Assembly: GCA_936920195.1 (NCBI GenBank) | Contig: CAKZHE010000227.1 | Coordinates: 1-61,808 of the forward strand | Reading direction: 5' to 3' | Origin: an uncultured cyanobacterium | GTDB taxonomy: Bacteria > Cyanobacteriota > Cyanobacteriia > Cyanobacteriales > FACHB-T130 | Length of the DNA stretch: 61,808 nt | In this document: piece after piece, positions 49,378 to 58,478 of the stretch | Layout: each line of letters starts with the position of its first letter | Position numbering within the stretch: the first letter of the stretch is position 1 | The notes under the pieces: model-generated | Seen by the model: only the letters and a program-made list of their open reading frames with translations | What the model was told of the DNA's origin: nothing | Databases searched by the model: none | Made by a program: the position numbers and the translations under genes

Positions 49378-49956
49378 ATGGTATTAATTTCCAATCAATT
49401 GTCTCGTCGTCAGTTTTTAAAAACCATACTAATTGGCATTCTAGGGATTGTGGCTTGGTTTAACGTTACTCCTAACGCCCATGCCCTAGGCGGTAAACTC
49501 CCCCCGCTGAACTTACCAGCCCCAGAATTTACTTTACCAACGAATGTAGGCGATCGCGCCATTTCCTTATCTGATTGGCGGGGCAAATGGGTAATATTGT
49601 ACTTCTATCCCAAAGACTTCACCTCTGGTTGTACCTTGGAAGCACGGAGGTTTCAGCAGGATTTACCCCAATACTTACAACGCCATGCTCAAATTATTGG
49701 TGTCAGCGCCGACTCGGTTGATTCCCATGCTGAGTTTTGCGATTCCGAAGGACTGAAATTTCCTTTGCTTGCCGATACTACAGGGGAAGTTAGCAAAGCC
49801 TATGGTTCTTGGTTGGGCATCTACTCTATGCGCCACAGTTTCATTATCGATCCTAAAGGGATTTTGCGGGAGAGATTTACCGCCGTTAATCCAGCCGTTC
49901 ATAGTCAAGAAGTGTTAGCGCGTTTGCAGGAGTTACAAGCCCAAATTCCTGCCTAG
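49378..49956 (+). CDS. Exported PrxQ-like peroxiredoxin with one-Cys active site
   Basis: 192 residues. The N-terminus SRRQFLKTILIGILGIVAW (9-27) is a twin-Arg-like signal followed by an AHA-LG cleavage region near 36, so export to periplasm or thylakoid lumen is expected. The peroxiredoxin domain (about 48-190) has APEFTLP and FYPKDFTSGCT with peroxidatic C85. The PrxQ resolving Cys five residues later is R90; the other Cys in the mature part is C121 (EFCDSEG). It therefore works either as a one-Cys enzyme or with a distant partner. ATG 49378 begins the signal; earlier in-frame codons lie in the divergent gene. Confidence 0.9.
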   Translation: MVLISNQLSRRQFLKTILIGILGIVAWFNVTPNAHALGGKLPPLNLPAPEFTLPTNVGDRAISLSDWRGKWVILYFYPKDFTSGCTLEARRFQQDLPQYLQRHAQIIGVSADSVDSHAEFCDSEGLKFPLLADTTGEVSKAYGSWLGIYSMRHSFIIDPKGILRERFTAVNPAVHSQEVLARLQELQAQIPA

Positions 49957-49974
49957 ATTCAAAGTTCCTCTGAA

Positions 49975-51285
49975 CTATCCGCAAGCCTCAGTTATCAATG
50001 CCAAAACATCATCCACAAAACCTGCCATAAATTCCTGACTAATTGAAGGTTCCGAAAACATAAAATTGATGAGCATTTTGCCTTGAAATGTTGTTACTGC
50101 TGCAGTGGGCGTTCCGGTGGCAAAAATTGCTCCAAAAGCAAAACTAATTTCTTCTAGTTGCAAAGTTCCATAATTCCTAGGTAGATTAATCTTGCCAACA
50201 TTACTCACTAATACTGTCGTTGATGGTTGATTGATATTTTCCAAGAAAGACTGGAGTAATTTACCCAATAATTTCATAATCATAAAAATATAATTGCGCT
50301 CTAAGTATAAATTCACTTGTTCCTTGTTTTCCTGCGCTAATTGCCAAAAAGAAGTGTTGTCGTCAATAGCATGATTTGAATCCATCATTGAAGCCATGAA
50401 AGATATATGTTCTGGGCTAATTGCTGGTGTCAATCTCCTTCGTAAGTCAACAGCCGATAGGCAATTTAAATTGATTTTTTTTGATTCTGAAGTCCTAATT
50501 CTACGAAAAGCTGCCAATAACATCGCTGCCGATAAAGCTCCTTGAACGCGGACTTTTTTCTGGGCGCAAGCAGCAATTAATTTTTCAGTTAATGTTTCAT
50601 TTAATTGTCTGTGAATCAAACCACAATGCCGCATTTCTAAAGAAACAATTTTTTCAACCTTTAACGTTTTGGGATAACGAAAAATCTTAAAATATTGAAG
50701 TCTAAAAATAAAAATCAAGGTGTTTATTTTGTCTTTTAATCCCCTCATTGAGGGCAGTAAATCTTCACTGCCAGGTAATGCAGGTAAAACAGCTACTGTT
50801 TCGACATTTTCACGTGCAACTATTTTTTGGCAATATTCCAATATATTTTGATGTAAATAAATACTGGATATAGCATCAGTTATAGCATGATTGATTGTAG
50901 TAATTAGATAATTTAGATTAGGATTCTCTGGCAGAGAAACTAGCGCGGCTCTAGCCAGACATTTTTGACTATTGATTTTTTGGTTTAATTCTTCTATCGC
51001 AACTACTTGCCATTGATCTGCTGTTGATGCTTTGATTACTCGTAAAGGAATTTTTTCTGTCCCTTCAGTTTCAAAGTATAAATTTTCAATACTGCCAACT
51101 ATCCGGCAATTAAGTCGAGGATGGCGCTGTTGAACTAAATCAAGGGATTGGCGCAGAATTTCTGGGGTAAGGGAGCCAGCAATCCGACTTATGGCAATTA
51201 CTTGAGCCGAATTAGCCTGTTCGTTCAGAATTTCCATAGACTCCTCAGCCGGAGAAAGTTTTCTATTGATTTTCACTGCTACCAT
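49975..51285 (-). CDS. Condensation-domain/PapA-like acyltransferase
   Basis: 436 residues of the BAHD/condensation superfamily. The active-site HxxxD is NHAITDAISSIYLH near 145-158. The C-terminal half has LNCLSAVDLRRRLTPAISPEHISFMAS and TVLVSNVGKINLPRNYGTLQ, which corresponds to the DFGWG-like channel region of PapA-type proteins. It would transfer an acyl group from a thioester to an alcohol or amine; substrate unknown. It stands alone, with no polyketide or peptide synthetase gene within the window, so a lipid or pigment acylation role is possible. ATG 51285 is used. Confidence 0.8.
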   Translation of the reverse strand: MVAVKINRKLSPAEESMEILNEQANSAQVIAISRIAGSLTPEILRQSLDLVQQRHPRLNCRIVGSIENLYFETEGTEKIPLRVIKASTADQWQVVAIEELNQKINSQKCLARAALVSLPENPNLNYLITTINHAITDAISSIYLHQNILEYCQKIVARENVETVAVLPALPGSEDLLPSMRGLKDKINTLIFIFRLQYFKIFRYPKTLKVEKIVSLEMRHCGLIHRQLNETLTEKLIAACAQKKVRVQGALSAAMLLAAFRRIRTSESKKINLNCLSAVDLRRRLTPAISPEHISFMASMMDSNHAIDDNTSFWQLAQENKEQVNLYLERNYIFMIMKLLGKLLQSFLENINQPSTTVLVSNVGKINLPRNYGTLQLEEISFAFGAIFATGTPTAAVTTFQGKMLINFMFSEPSISQEFMAGFVDDVLALITEACG

Positions 51286-51401
51286 TTGACCACCAAAATG
51301 AAAATAATAAAATCAGGACTTGCGTAAGCACTGAAAACGCTGTTTTCTATAATACCAGTATTTCAAAATTTAAGCAACTATTATGGAGGTTTGTAGTTGG
51401 C

Positions 51402-51514
51402 AGGACTTACGAAGTCACTCCAGATATAGCGTTGATGGTGCGTTACACTGCGCTTTAGCGTTAGCCATGCCGATAGGCTATACACACCCTACCGATAGAT
51501 GCGGTGCGTAAGTC
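51402..51514. mobile_element. MITE-like element, AGGACTTAC/GTAAGTCG termini, inserted in another repeat
   Basis: A 113-bp relative of 6879-6967 sharing ATATAGCGTTGATGGTGCGT and CACACCCTACC, with an added internal segment. It interrupts a fragment of the GTAGTTGGGC family (GGTTTGTAGTTGG directly before it). The gap 51286-51591 has no other recognisable content. Confidence 0.65.
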
Positions 51515-51591
51515 GTTGTTGGTTTAAAAGTTGCAATCCGATTGCCTTATATTTATATTCTGGAAGAATACTGGCTCTACCGCTCCCTGGC

Positions 51592-52836
51592 TTATGCTGA
51601 ACAAAGTAGCATTGTATGCAAAGTTTCATAATCAATCACTTCATAGAACGTGCCTTGCAGTTGGTGGGCAAGGTTGATAATCTCGGCATTACTAGCAGAA
51701 TTATAACTGGAGATCGCCACCCATAATCCCGGATTCAATACCTTAATTTCATACTTCGCCCAAGCAAATTTTTGATTATGGGTAAATTTGAAATATTCTC
51801 GACACTTGGTAAGTTGATTTATCCCCTTTTCCACGCTATTAGTCAGATTGCCCCGCGAACTTTTGGCAGTGGTATGATTTTCTAAATCTGGCAAAGCACA
51901 AAGATCGAAAAATCCTTCATCTCGTTCAACGGCTAAATCTGGGATAGCATATTCTGTTGTGGGTAGTGTATTTCCATCTACTAATTGTAACTCCGGGCGA
52001 AAATGGAAGATCTGGCAGGCCAAGGCTTTTTGGATCAATAAGGGATTTTGTTGAATAAACTCTCCTAAAGTTTTTTCCGGTTCTCCTGGTACTAGAAACA
52101 GGTTGGCAAATTTGCCTGCCAGTAAATAAACTGCTTCGGTACTGATATGACAGTATTGAACTCCTAGCAAAGGATTAATGCTTTGCAGCGATTCTTGAAA
52201 ATTCTGCTCTAGTAATATTTGATTTCTTTGAATTAACGAAGATTGCAAAATTCCATTCAACCAGTAATGATAGGCTTTGGCATCGCTCTTTTTATCAAGT
52301 ATCGCTAAAAACAATATTCGCTTAATCCGATTTAGATTCCCAAATCTATTTCCCAATAGGCAATTATTCAGATAGCAACACTGAAAGTCTTTATCAAAGC
52401 CAAGATAATAACTATTGCTGCCGAAAAGTAAGGATTGTAAAGATTCATTCCATAACTTGGGGGCAAAAGAAAATCGCTTATTTAAAATTTGATTATCTAT
52501 TTGACTGCGGAGAAAAACTCCGTTCGCTCCCCCATTAATACTGCTTTGGATGGCAAACTTTTGCTTGTCGCCGTCAATTAACTTTGATTGGCAGAGATAA
52601 TTAATCGTGGAAGACTCTTTGTATTGCTTGACTTGCAAACCGTTAAAATTCGCCGTGGCTCCAAAAAATTCATAAATGAAATGATCGCCAGTTTCGGTAA
52701 ATAAAATGGTATCGGGAAATAATAACCTTTTGCCAGTCAGTTCGGCTTGCCACGGAACAGCCACATTTTCCGCCAGAAAATGAAAATATTTATTCCACTC
52801 TTCTAAGACAATTTGTTTAAAAACGTCAAATCTCAT
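51592..52836 (-). CDS. Possible Shedu-like (DUF4263) protein with degenerate nuclease site
   Basis: 414 residues. The first 250 are unrecognised. The rest follows the Shedu/DUF4263 order: LGEFIQQNPLLIQKAL (about 258-273), IPDLAVERDEGFFDLCALP (about 300-318), SVEKGINQLTKCREYF (about 335-350), a strand before LWVAISSYN, and FYEVIDYETLH near the end. In active members the middle strand carries an acidic-x-Lys pair (…VELK…). Here it reads DLCALP, so the catalytic Lys is missing. The assignment is by pattern only. Alternative: an unrelated cyanobacterial hypothetical. It stands alone between a repeat-filled gap and prolyl oligopeptidase. Confidence 0.45.
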   Translation of the reverse strand: MRFDVFKQIVLEEWNKYFHFLAENVAVPWQAELTGKRLLFPDTILFTETGDHFIYEFFGATANFNGLQVKQYKESSTINYLCQSKLIDGDKQKFAIQSSINGGANGVFLRSQIDNQILNKRFSFAPKLWNESLQSLLFGSNSYYLGFDKDFQCCYLNNCLLGNRFGNLNRIKRILFLAILDKKSDAKAYHYWLNGILQSSLIQRNQILLEQNFQESLQSINPLLGVQYCHISTEAVYLLAGKFANLFLVPGEPEKTLGEFIQQNPLLIQKALACQIFHFRPELQLVDGNTLPTTEYAIPDLAVERDEGFFDLCALPDLENHTTAKSSRGNLTNSVEKGINQLTKCREYFKFTHNQKFAWAKYEIKVLNPGLWVAISSYNSASNAEIINLAHQLQGTFYEVIDYETLHTMLLCSA

Positions 52837-52968
52837 AAATTAAACTCAAGGGGGAGGCCATCCCATTGTAGTCGCAATATTTTAAAATTAGCAGCAAGGC
52901 GATCGCTTGACTGGAAAAATCGTCGCCAAAGCCGCTAAACTAAATAATATTGCCTAGAGTCTCCCCCT

Positions 52969-55038
52969 ATGACCCCACCTCAACCCTTTGTCTATCCCCC
53001 CAGCCGCCAAGATGACCAAGTGGACAACTACCACGGGATTGAAGTTAAAGATCCCTACAGATGGTTAGAAAACCCAGACTCGGAGGAAACGCAAGCGTGG
53101 GTGGAGGCGCAAAACCAAGTCACTTTTGCCTACTTAGAGCCAATTCCCGCACGGCAACAAATTAAACAGCGGTTGACTCAACTTTGGGATTACGAAAAAT
53201 ATAGCATTCCTTTTCAAGAGGGCGAGCGCTACTTTTATTTTAAAAACAACGGTCTCCAAAATCAATCAGTTCTCTACACTCTCACCGCTCTTGATGGCGA
53301 ACCACAAGTTTTGCTTGACCCCAACACCTTCTCGGAAGATGGTACAGTAGCTCTGAGCGGTTTATCAATTAGCGATGATGCTAAATTAATTGCCTATGGA
53401 GTGTCCGCATCTGGTTCGGATTGGCAAGAGTGGCAAGTCCGCAATATTGAAACTGGCGAAGATTTAACCGATCGTTTACAATGGATTAAATTTTCTGGTG
53501 CTGCCTGGACAAAAGATGGGCGGGGCTTTTTTTATAGTCGCTTCGATGAACCCAACGAAAAAACTAAATTTGAAGATACCAATTATTATCAAAAACTTTA
53601 TTATCATCAACTAGGAACTTCCCAAAGTGAAGATATTTTAGTTTATCATCGTCCCGATCAAAAAGAATGGGGTTTTAGCGGTGATGTGACGGAAGACGGA
53701 CGCTATCTCATTATTTCTGTTTGGCTGGGAACTGACTCCAAAAATCTAGTTTTCTACCAAGATTTAACTCAACCTAGTTCTCCTGTCATTGAATTGATTA
53801 GCGAATTTACAGCTAACTATGGTTTCATTGATAATCAAGGGGAAATTTTCTGGTTTAGAACGGATTTGAATGCCCCACGCGGTCGAGTAATTGCCATCAA
53901 TATTAATCAACCTGAACAGGAAAATTGGCAAGAAATTATTCCCCAGGTAGGGGAAACTCTAGAAGGGGTAAGCATTCTCAATCAGCAATTTATTGCTGAT
54001 TACCTCAAGGATGCCCGGAGTCAAATTAAAGTTTTTGACCTCCAGGGTAATTTTGTCCGAGAAATCAACTTGCCGGGAATTGGTTCAGCGGGGGGATTTG
54101 AGGGCAAACGGACTGATACGGAAACTTTTTATAGTTTTACCAGTTTTACTACCCCACCAACTATTTATCGCTATAATTTCCTGACGGATGAAAGCACGAT
54201 TTATCGGCAACCAGCCATTGATTTTCAATCCGAAAATTATCAAACTGAACAAGTTTTTTATCAAAGTCAGGATGGCACATCAGTGCCAATGTTTATTACT
54301 GGTAAAAAAGGCTGGCAGTTAGATGGCAATAACCCCACATACCTCTACGGCTATGGTGGGTTTAATATCTCTTTAACTCCTAGCTTTTCCATTGGGCAAG
54401 CTGTATGGATGGAAATGGGCGGCATTGTAGCAATTCCAAGTTTGCGGGGAGGGGGAGAGTATGGCGAGGAATGGCATCAAGCGGGGACAAAATTGCAGAA
54501 GCAAAATGTTTTTGATGATTTCATTGCTGCTGCCGAATGGTTAATTGCCCATCAATATACTTCCCCAGCTAAATTAGCGATTGGTGGCGGTAGTAATGGT
54601 GGTTTATTAGTGGGTGCTTGTATGACACAACGCCCCGAATTATTTGGTGCGGCGCTGCCAGCGGTGGGGGTGATGGATATGTTGCGCTTTCACAAATTTA
54701 CGATTGGTTGGGCGTGGTGTTCGGAATATGGTTCTTCCGAAAATCTAGAGGAATTTCAGGCACTTTATGCCTATTCGCCCCTGCACAATCTTAAATCTGG
54801 TACTGCCTATCCCGCCACTTTAATTACTACCGCAGATCGGGACGATCGAGTTGTCCCTGCCCACAGTTTTAAGTTTGCAGCGGCTTTGCAAGCAGCACAT
54901 CAAGGGGAGAAACCAGTATTAATTAGAATTGAAACCAAGGCGGGGCATGGAGCGGGGAAACCGACGGCAAAGGTAATTGAAGAGAGTGCGGATGCTTGGG
55001 CATTTTTGACGCGATCGCTCAATGTTACAATTAGCTAA
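52969..55038 (+). CDS. Prolyl oligopeptidase (S9 family serine peptidase)
   Basis: 689 residues. The N-terminal DPYRWLENPDSEETQAWVEAQN (27-48) is the family lead-in, followed by a seven-bladed propeller and the alpha/beta-hydrolase domain. The catalytic Ser is S542 in GGGSNGGLLVGA, the Asp lies in RDDRVVPAHSFKF near 624-632 and the His is H660 in KAGHGAGKP. It cleaves short peptides after proline in the cytoplasm; no signal peptide is present. ATG 52969 gives a normal family length. It is transcribed alone, with a repeat copy (55139-55193) downstream. Confidence 0.95.
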   Translation: MTPPQPFVYPPSRQDDQVDNYHGIEVKDPYRWLENPDSEETQAWVEAQNQVTFAYLEPIPARQQIKQRLTQLWDYEKYSIPFQEGERYFYFKNNGLQNQSVLYTLTALDGEPQVLLDPNTFSEDGTVALSGLSISDDAKLIAYGVSASGSDWQEWQVRNIETGEDLTDRLQWIKFSGAAWTKDGRGFFYSRFDEPNEKTKFEDTNYYQKLYYHQLGTSQSEDILVYHRPDQKEWGFSGDVTEDGRYLIISVWLGTDSKNLVFYQDLTQPSSPVIELISEFTANYGFIDNQGEIFWFRTDLNAPRGRVIAININQPEQENWQEIIPQVGETLEGVSILNQQFIADYLKDARSQIKVFDLQGNFVREINLPGIGSAGGFEGKRTDTETFYSFTSFTTPPTIYRYNFLTDESTIYRQPAIDFQSENYQTEQVFYQSQDGTSVPMFITGKKGWQLDGNNPTYLYGYGGFNISLTPSFSIGQAVWMEMGGIVAIPSLRGGGEYGEEWHQAGTKLQKQNVFDDFIAAAEWLIAHQYTSPAKLAIGGGSNGGLLVGACMTQRPELFGAALPAVGVMDMLRFHKFTIGWAWCSEYGSSENLEEFQALYAYSPLHNLKSGTAYPATLITTADRDDRVVPAHSFKFAAALQAAHQGEKPVLIRIETKAGHGAGKPTAKVIEESADAWAFLTRSLNVTIS

Positions 55039-55138
55039 ATCGTACTTGTCAGCCGCCGAATTATTCCTGGGGGCAGATGTTTTCAGCGATGGATTTTAAT
55101 ATCTATTATTAGGTGATCATAAATCAAAGAACGCAAAA

Positions 55139-55193
55139 GTTCGTAGTTGGGCTTGAGCCTCAATCCGGAGAGGGCTGAAGCCCAACTACGAAC
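55139..55193. repeat. GTAGTTGGGC hairpin repeat, copy 4
   Basis: A 55-nt hairpin equal in length to 3136-3190, with the left flank AAAGAACGCAAAA and right flank CTAGTTA also matching that copy, but with two compensating or non-compensating changes in the left arm (GGGCTTGAGCCT). The inverted repeats that bound copy 1 are absent here. Confidence 0.85.
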
Positions 55194-55253
55194 CTAGTTA
55201 ACGGATACACGGGAAAAAGACCCAGATCTCGATCGCCTGAGCCTTGCCAACCG

Positions 55254-55288
55254 AAAAAAAACGGGTTAATCTGTAGTTGATTAACCCG
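55254..55288 (-). terminator. Rho-independent terminator of the Ycf35-like gene
   Basis: On the minus strand, CGGGTTAATC, a 7-nt loop, GATTAACCCG and eight T's form a 10-bp stem with a U-tract, 25 nt after the stop of the Ycf35-like gene. This is the clearest intrinsic terminator in the window. Confidence 0.9.
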
Positions 55289-55312
55289 CCAACCGGGAAA
55301 CGAGCAGATAAA

Positions 55313-55666
55313 CTATTTTTGCAGCACGAGCTTAACATTGGCATTTTGGAGGCCGCGTTGCTTGACTTCTGCTAAGGTCTTATTAACTGCGTATTTTTGG
55401 TTGATGGAGTTGATCAACTCGGTTTGATTGTGCTTTTTGGCAACGCCCCAGAGGTCAGCGATTAGGTCGAAGGAACCATCGCTATTGCGAGACCAACCCA
55501 AATCATATTCGCCTTCCAGGACTGCCACCAAGTCAGCCCGAACCCGCTGACCATTGTAACCGCGCACGTCAGCTTCGGTTTTAACACTGATCCCCAAATC
55601 CCGCAGAGAAGATTTCAGGATTTCCACATCAGAGATTTTGGTCCGCAGGGTGCTAAAGTGAGACAT
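55313..55666 (-). CDS. ycf35: DUF1257 (Ycf35-like) protein
   Basis: 117 residues: MSHFSTLRTKISDVEILKSSLRDLG at the start and DLVAVLEGEYDLGWSRNSDGSFDLIADLWGV in the middle match DUF1257, the Ycf35 family encoded in red-algal plastids and all cyanobacteria. The molecular role is unknown. It lies 144 bp downstream of the Ycf46-like gene on the same strand, a recurrent pairing, and ends at a strong terminator. AGGAGG-like sequence (GAGGAAAT) precedes ATG 55666. The intervening gap contains a perfect GCTAGCAAAG hairpin. Confidence 0.92.
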   Translation of the reverse strand: MSHFSTLRTKISDVEILKSSLRDLGISVKTEADVRGYNGQRVRADLVAVLEGEYDLGWSRNSDGSFDLIADLWGVAKKHNQTELINSINQKYAVNKTLAEVKQRGLQNANVKLVLQK

Positions 55667-55757
55667 CGGATTTCCTCCTGTAGAGAATGAAGAGAAACGA
55701 CAACGTTTTTGTTTCGAGCCTGCCGCTGATAAAGGGTTGAGCGGCTTTTATCAAACT

Positions 55758-55779
55758 GCTAGCAAAGGGCTTTGCTAGC
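55758..55779. promoter_or_regulatory. Perfect palindromic hairpin between the Ycf46- and Ycf35-like genes
   Basis: GCTAGCAAAG-GG-CTTTGCTAGC lies in the 144-bp gap, 32 nt after the Ycf46-like stop on the minus strand. It has no good U-tract in that direction, so it may be a processing or attenuation structure that sets the ratio of the two proteins rather than a full terminator. Confidence 0.5.
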
Positions 55780-55810
55780 CTTTCCTCCTGTTGGGAGCAG
55801 GAGAAAGCTT

Positions 55811-57319
55811 TTAAAATTCCAAGCGGTGATATTCCGCTACGGAAGCTGCTGCTGGACGCGCTCGCTGTCTTGCCCAGTCTCTCAGAGCGGTTACTTGCTC
55901 TGTCATTGTCCGAGAGAGGGGCTGCGTGGCTTTAATGGCAGCAATAATATCTAGTTGGGTGAATTCTCGGTCTTGGGCAAAGGCATCGTACATAGCGGCG
56001 ACTAATGCTTGCTCAATTTCGGCTCCGGAGAATCCATCGGAAACTTTACCCAACTGTTCCAAATCGAAGCGGGTAATTTCCCGGCGGCGTTTGGAAAGGT
56101 GAATTTTGAAAATCTCTTTGCGTTCTTCTTGGTTGGGTAAGTCAACGAAGAAGATTTCATCAAACCGCCCTTTGCGGAGAAATTCCCCCGGCAAGCGTTC
56201 TACTCGGTTGGCGGTTGCCATGACGAAGACGGGAGAAGTCTTTTCTTGCATCCAGGTGAGGAAGGTGCCAAAAATCCGGCTGGATGTGCCGCCGTCGGAG
56301 TCGGCGGAACCTGCCGAACCTGCAAAAGCTTTATCCAATTCGTCAATCAGGAGGATGGTGGGGGAAATGGATTCGGCGGTTTTGAGGGCATTGCGAAGAT
56401 TGGCTTCGGAACGACCTACGGCGGAATCGTAAACTCTACCAATATCCAATCTGAGCAGGGGCAATCCCCAGAGGCGAGCGGTGGTTTTGGCAATTAATGA
56501 TTTGCCGCAACCGGGAACGCCTAGAATTAACATCCCTTTGGGTTGGGGAAGTCCGTATTCTCTGGCTCTTTCGGTGAAGGCGTTGGAACGCTGGTGCAAC
56601 CACCGTTTCAATTCTTCTAATCCCCCCACGGAGTCAATGGTTTCATCTTCTTCGATGAATTCCAAAATGCCATTGCGCCGGATTAATTGTTTCTTTTCCG
56701 AAAGGATAATATCAACTTCGGTTTCTGACAGGCGGTTAGTCTTGACATAGGCTTTACGATAAACTTTTTCGGCCTCGTCCCGCGTCAGTCCTAGGGCAGA
56801 TTTTAAGAGTTTTTCCCGGGTTTCTGTAGTTGTTCTCCGGGTGCGGGTTTGCTCTAGTTGAGCAGATAGCACTTGGTTGAGTTCAGCTAGGTCGGGTAAG
56901 GCATAATCGAGGACGACTAATTCTTTTTCTAGTTCGATGGGAATGTGTTGGACGGGGGACATGAGAATAATGACTTTCTGCATTCCCTTGAAACTGGCGA
57001 TCGCATCCCGCAACCATCTAGTTGTCACTGGCGAATCTAGAAATGGATGTAAATCTTTGAAGATAAAAATACCAGGGTCGCGCTGCCGAATTACCCATTC
57101 AATGGCTGCTTCGGAAGAAACAGTATTGTGTTGGGTGACGTGACGGGGTTGACCGTATTCGATTATGCCATGAGTAACTGTCCAAATAAAGACGCGCTTT
57201 TGGTGCTGCTTCATCTGAGCAATATTGGCAATTGTCCGCTCCGCCCGGTCTTCCTCCGATGTCACGAGGTAGATGAGAGGATATTGAGCTTGAATTAAAA
57301 TATTTAGCTCTTCTTGCAT
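55811..57319 (-). CDS. ycf46: Ycf46-like AAA ATPase
   Basis: 502 residues. The N-terminal 220 or so form a degenerate P-loop-like domain (AQYPLIYLVTSEEDRAE). The C-terminal AAA+ domain (about 240-480) has Walker A LGVPGCGKSL, Walker B TILLIDELDKAF, sensor MATANRVERLPGEFLRKGRFDEIFF with the Arg finger, and the small helical lid GFSGAEIEQALVAAMY. Ycf46 proteins occur in plastids and cyanobacteria, and have been linked in the literature to carbon use. ATG 57319 (MQEELNILIQAQYP, GAGGG upstream) is preferred; ATG 57358 adds 13 residues. Cotranscribed with the Ycf35-like gene. Confidence 0.92.
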   Translation of the reverse strand: MQEELNILIQAQYPLIYLVTSEEDRAERTIANIAQMKQHQKRVFIWTVTHGIIEYGQPRHVTQHNTVSSEAAIEWVIRQRDPGIFIFKDLHPFLDSPVTTRWLRDAIASFKGMQKVIILMSPVQHIPIELEKELVVLDYALPDLAELNQVLSAQLEQTRTRRTTTETREKLLKSALGLTRDEAEKVYRKAYVKTNRLSETEVDIILSEKKQLIRRNGILEFIEEDETIDSVGGLEELKRWLHQRSNAFTERAREYGLPQPKGMLILGVPGCGKSLIAKTTARLWGLPLLRLDIGRVYDSAVGRSEANLRNALKTAESISPTILLIDELDKAFAGSAGSADSDGGTSSRIFGTFLTWMQEKTSPVFVMATANRVERLPGEFLRKGRFDEIFFVDLPNQEERKEIFKIHLSKRRREITRFDLEQLGKVSDGFSGAEIEQALVAAMYDAFAQDREFTQLDIIAAIKATQPLSRTMTEQVTALRDWARQRARPAAASVAEYHRLEF

Positions 57320-57426
57320 AACCCTCGACCTAAATAAAGACGGCGCGATTTTTGCCAAAACTTAAAATCAGACCCGATTCCTAGTGAGGATTGCAGAAGG
57401 CGATCGCCACTAACTAAGTTGCTAGT

Positions 57427-57771
57427 TTAACAGGGAACTAATTCTTCACTTTGAGAATTCCCAGAGCTTACTTCTCGGACTTTCTCCACAGTCAGTTCGC
57501 TTTCCACCAATACACCGGGCTGGTTTGCCAAGGCGACTAATTCACCATCCTGCATGACTGCTAAACTAGAACACTCCGGACAGCTATAGACTTGATGATT
57601 TTTTCCATAGGAAACGGTCATTTCATCTACTATTTCCGGGTGGGCTAGATAGAAGACAATTGCTCTTTCCACAATTCCAGACATGGGTTCTGAATCAACC
57701 GCTGCCCGAATTTTTAGTTGGCGATGAAGTCCTGGTGGAAGATACAATGTAACTTTTTGCTTATCTTGCAT
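57427..57771 (-). CDS. Ribbon-helix-helix protein with zinc-ribbon-like pair
   Basis: About 114 residues from ATG 57771. The KQKVTLYLPPGLHRQLKIRAAVDSEPMSGIVERAIVFYLAHP region (split, about 4-45) is a ribbon-helix-helix DNA-binding domain of the CopG/MetJ kind. It is followed by YSCPECSSLAVMQDGE, a CxxC knuckle with no visible second pair, so zinc may be shared in a dimer. The tail is acidic and Val-rich. It probably acts as a transcriptional regulator; target unknown. It is divergent from nothing obvious and lies 107 bp upstream of the Ycf46-like gene on the same strand. An earlier ATG (57807) would add 12 residues. Confidence 0.72.
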   Translation of the reverse strand: MQDKQKVTLYLPPGLHRQLKIRAAVDSEPMSGIVERAIVFYLAHPEIVDEMTVSYGKNHQVYSCPECSSLAVMQDGELVALANQPGVLVESELTVEKVREVSSGNSQSEELVPC

Positions 57772-58247
57772 ATAAACTACTTCAGTCGTTCTACCCGGGT
57801 ATGCCATTTCAAGTTAGCGGTTCTTTTGGCTGCTGTCAAGCGGTTAAGCTGGTATGACGGCAAAATCGTTACATTTCGTTACAAAGTCAACGGCTTAGTC
57901 TTAAGACTAGGTTATTGGTTAAACTGGTTAAACTGGTTCCCAGGCTCTGCCTAGGCTGTTGACTTTGTGCCTTTTTAGGAGTTTTCTGCTCATGCAGTTT
58001 CTGCTCTGTTTACTCGTTCCCAGGCAGAGCCTGGGAATGCCTATTGAGAGGCTCTGCCTCGGATGACAAAGCGAGGCAGAGCCTCTCGATTCGGTTCCCA
58101 GGCAGAGCCTGGGAACCAGTTCAAGGGGAGTTAGAATATCGAACAAGTTTATTGCATGAATAAAGTTGCTCAAAAACTCGCAGAGTCAACAGCCTACCCA
58201 TAGACTGTTAATTGTTAAAATTTTGACATCCTCCCACCGCCAATTAG
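57772..58247. repeat. Repeat-rich gap with large GGCAGAGCCTGGGAAC array
   Basis: 476 bp with no gene. From about 57905 to 58200 it is a mosaic of GGTTCCCAGGCTCTGCCTAG, GTTCCCAGGCAGAGCCTGG, GAGGCTCTGCCTCGG and their complements in both orientations, ending in TTATTGCATGAATAAAGTTG, which is shared with 14204-14223. Several long hairpins are possible. At 58219 TTGACATCCTCCCACCG resembles the left end of IS200/IS605-like elements. Confidence 0.7.
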
Positions 58248-58478
58248 ATGAGCTACTGCTTTAACGCTGGCTGCCCAAAACCAGAAAACCCGCCAGAAAC
58301 TAACTTTTGTCTCCAGTGCGGGAGCAAGCTGCTACTCAACAACTTGTTTCGAGCAGTTAAACCTTTGGGGCAAGGAGGGTTTGGGCGGACATTTCGGGCA
58401 GTCAACCAGGGAAGATTTAATGAACCCTGCGTTATCAAGCAATTGTCGCCGCCGTCGGAAGTGCAGAAACAAATCTAG
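58248..58478 (+). pseudogene. Truncated Ser/Thr protein kinase (N-terminal fragment)
   Basis: 76 codons: a double zinc-ribbon-like start (YCFNAGCPKPENP, FCLQCGSKLLLNN) then KPLGQGGFGRTFRAVNQ, the glycine loop of cyanobacterial Ser/Thr kinases, and CVIKQL with the ATP-binding Lys. The sequence then breaks off and hits a stop at 58476-58478, so about 85 percent of the kinase domain is missing. The break coincides with the 3' end of the minus-strand DUF433 gene, suggesting that an insertion/deletion joined two unrelated fragments. Confidence 0.85.
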
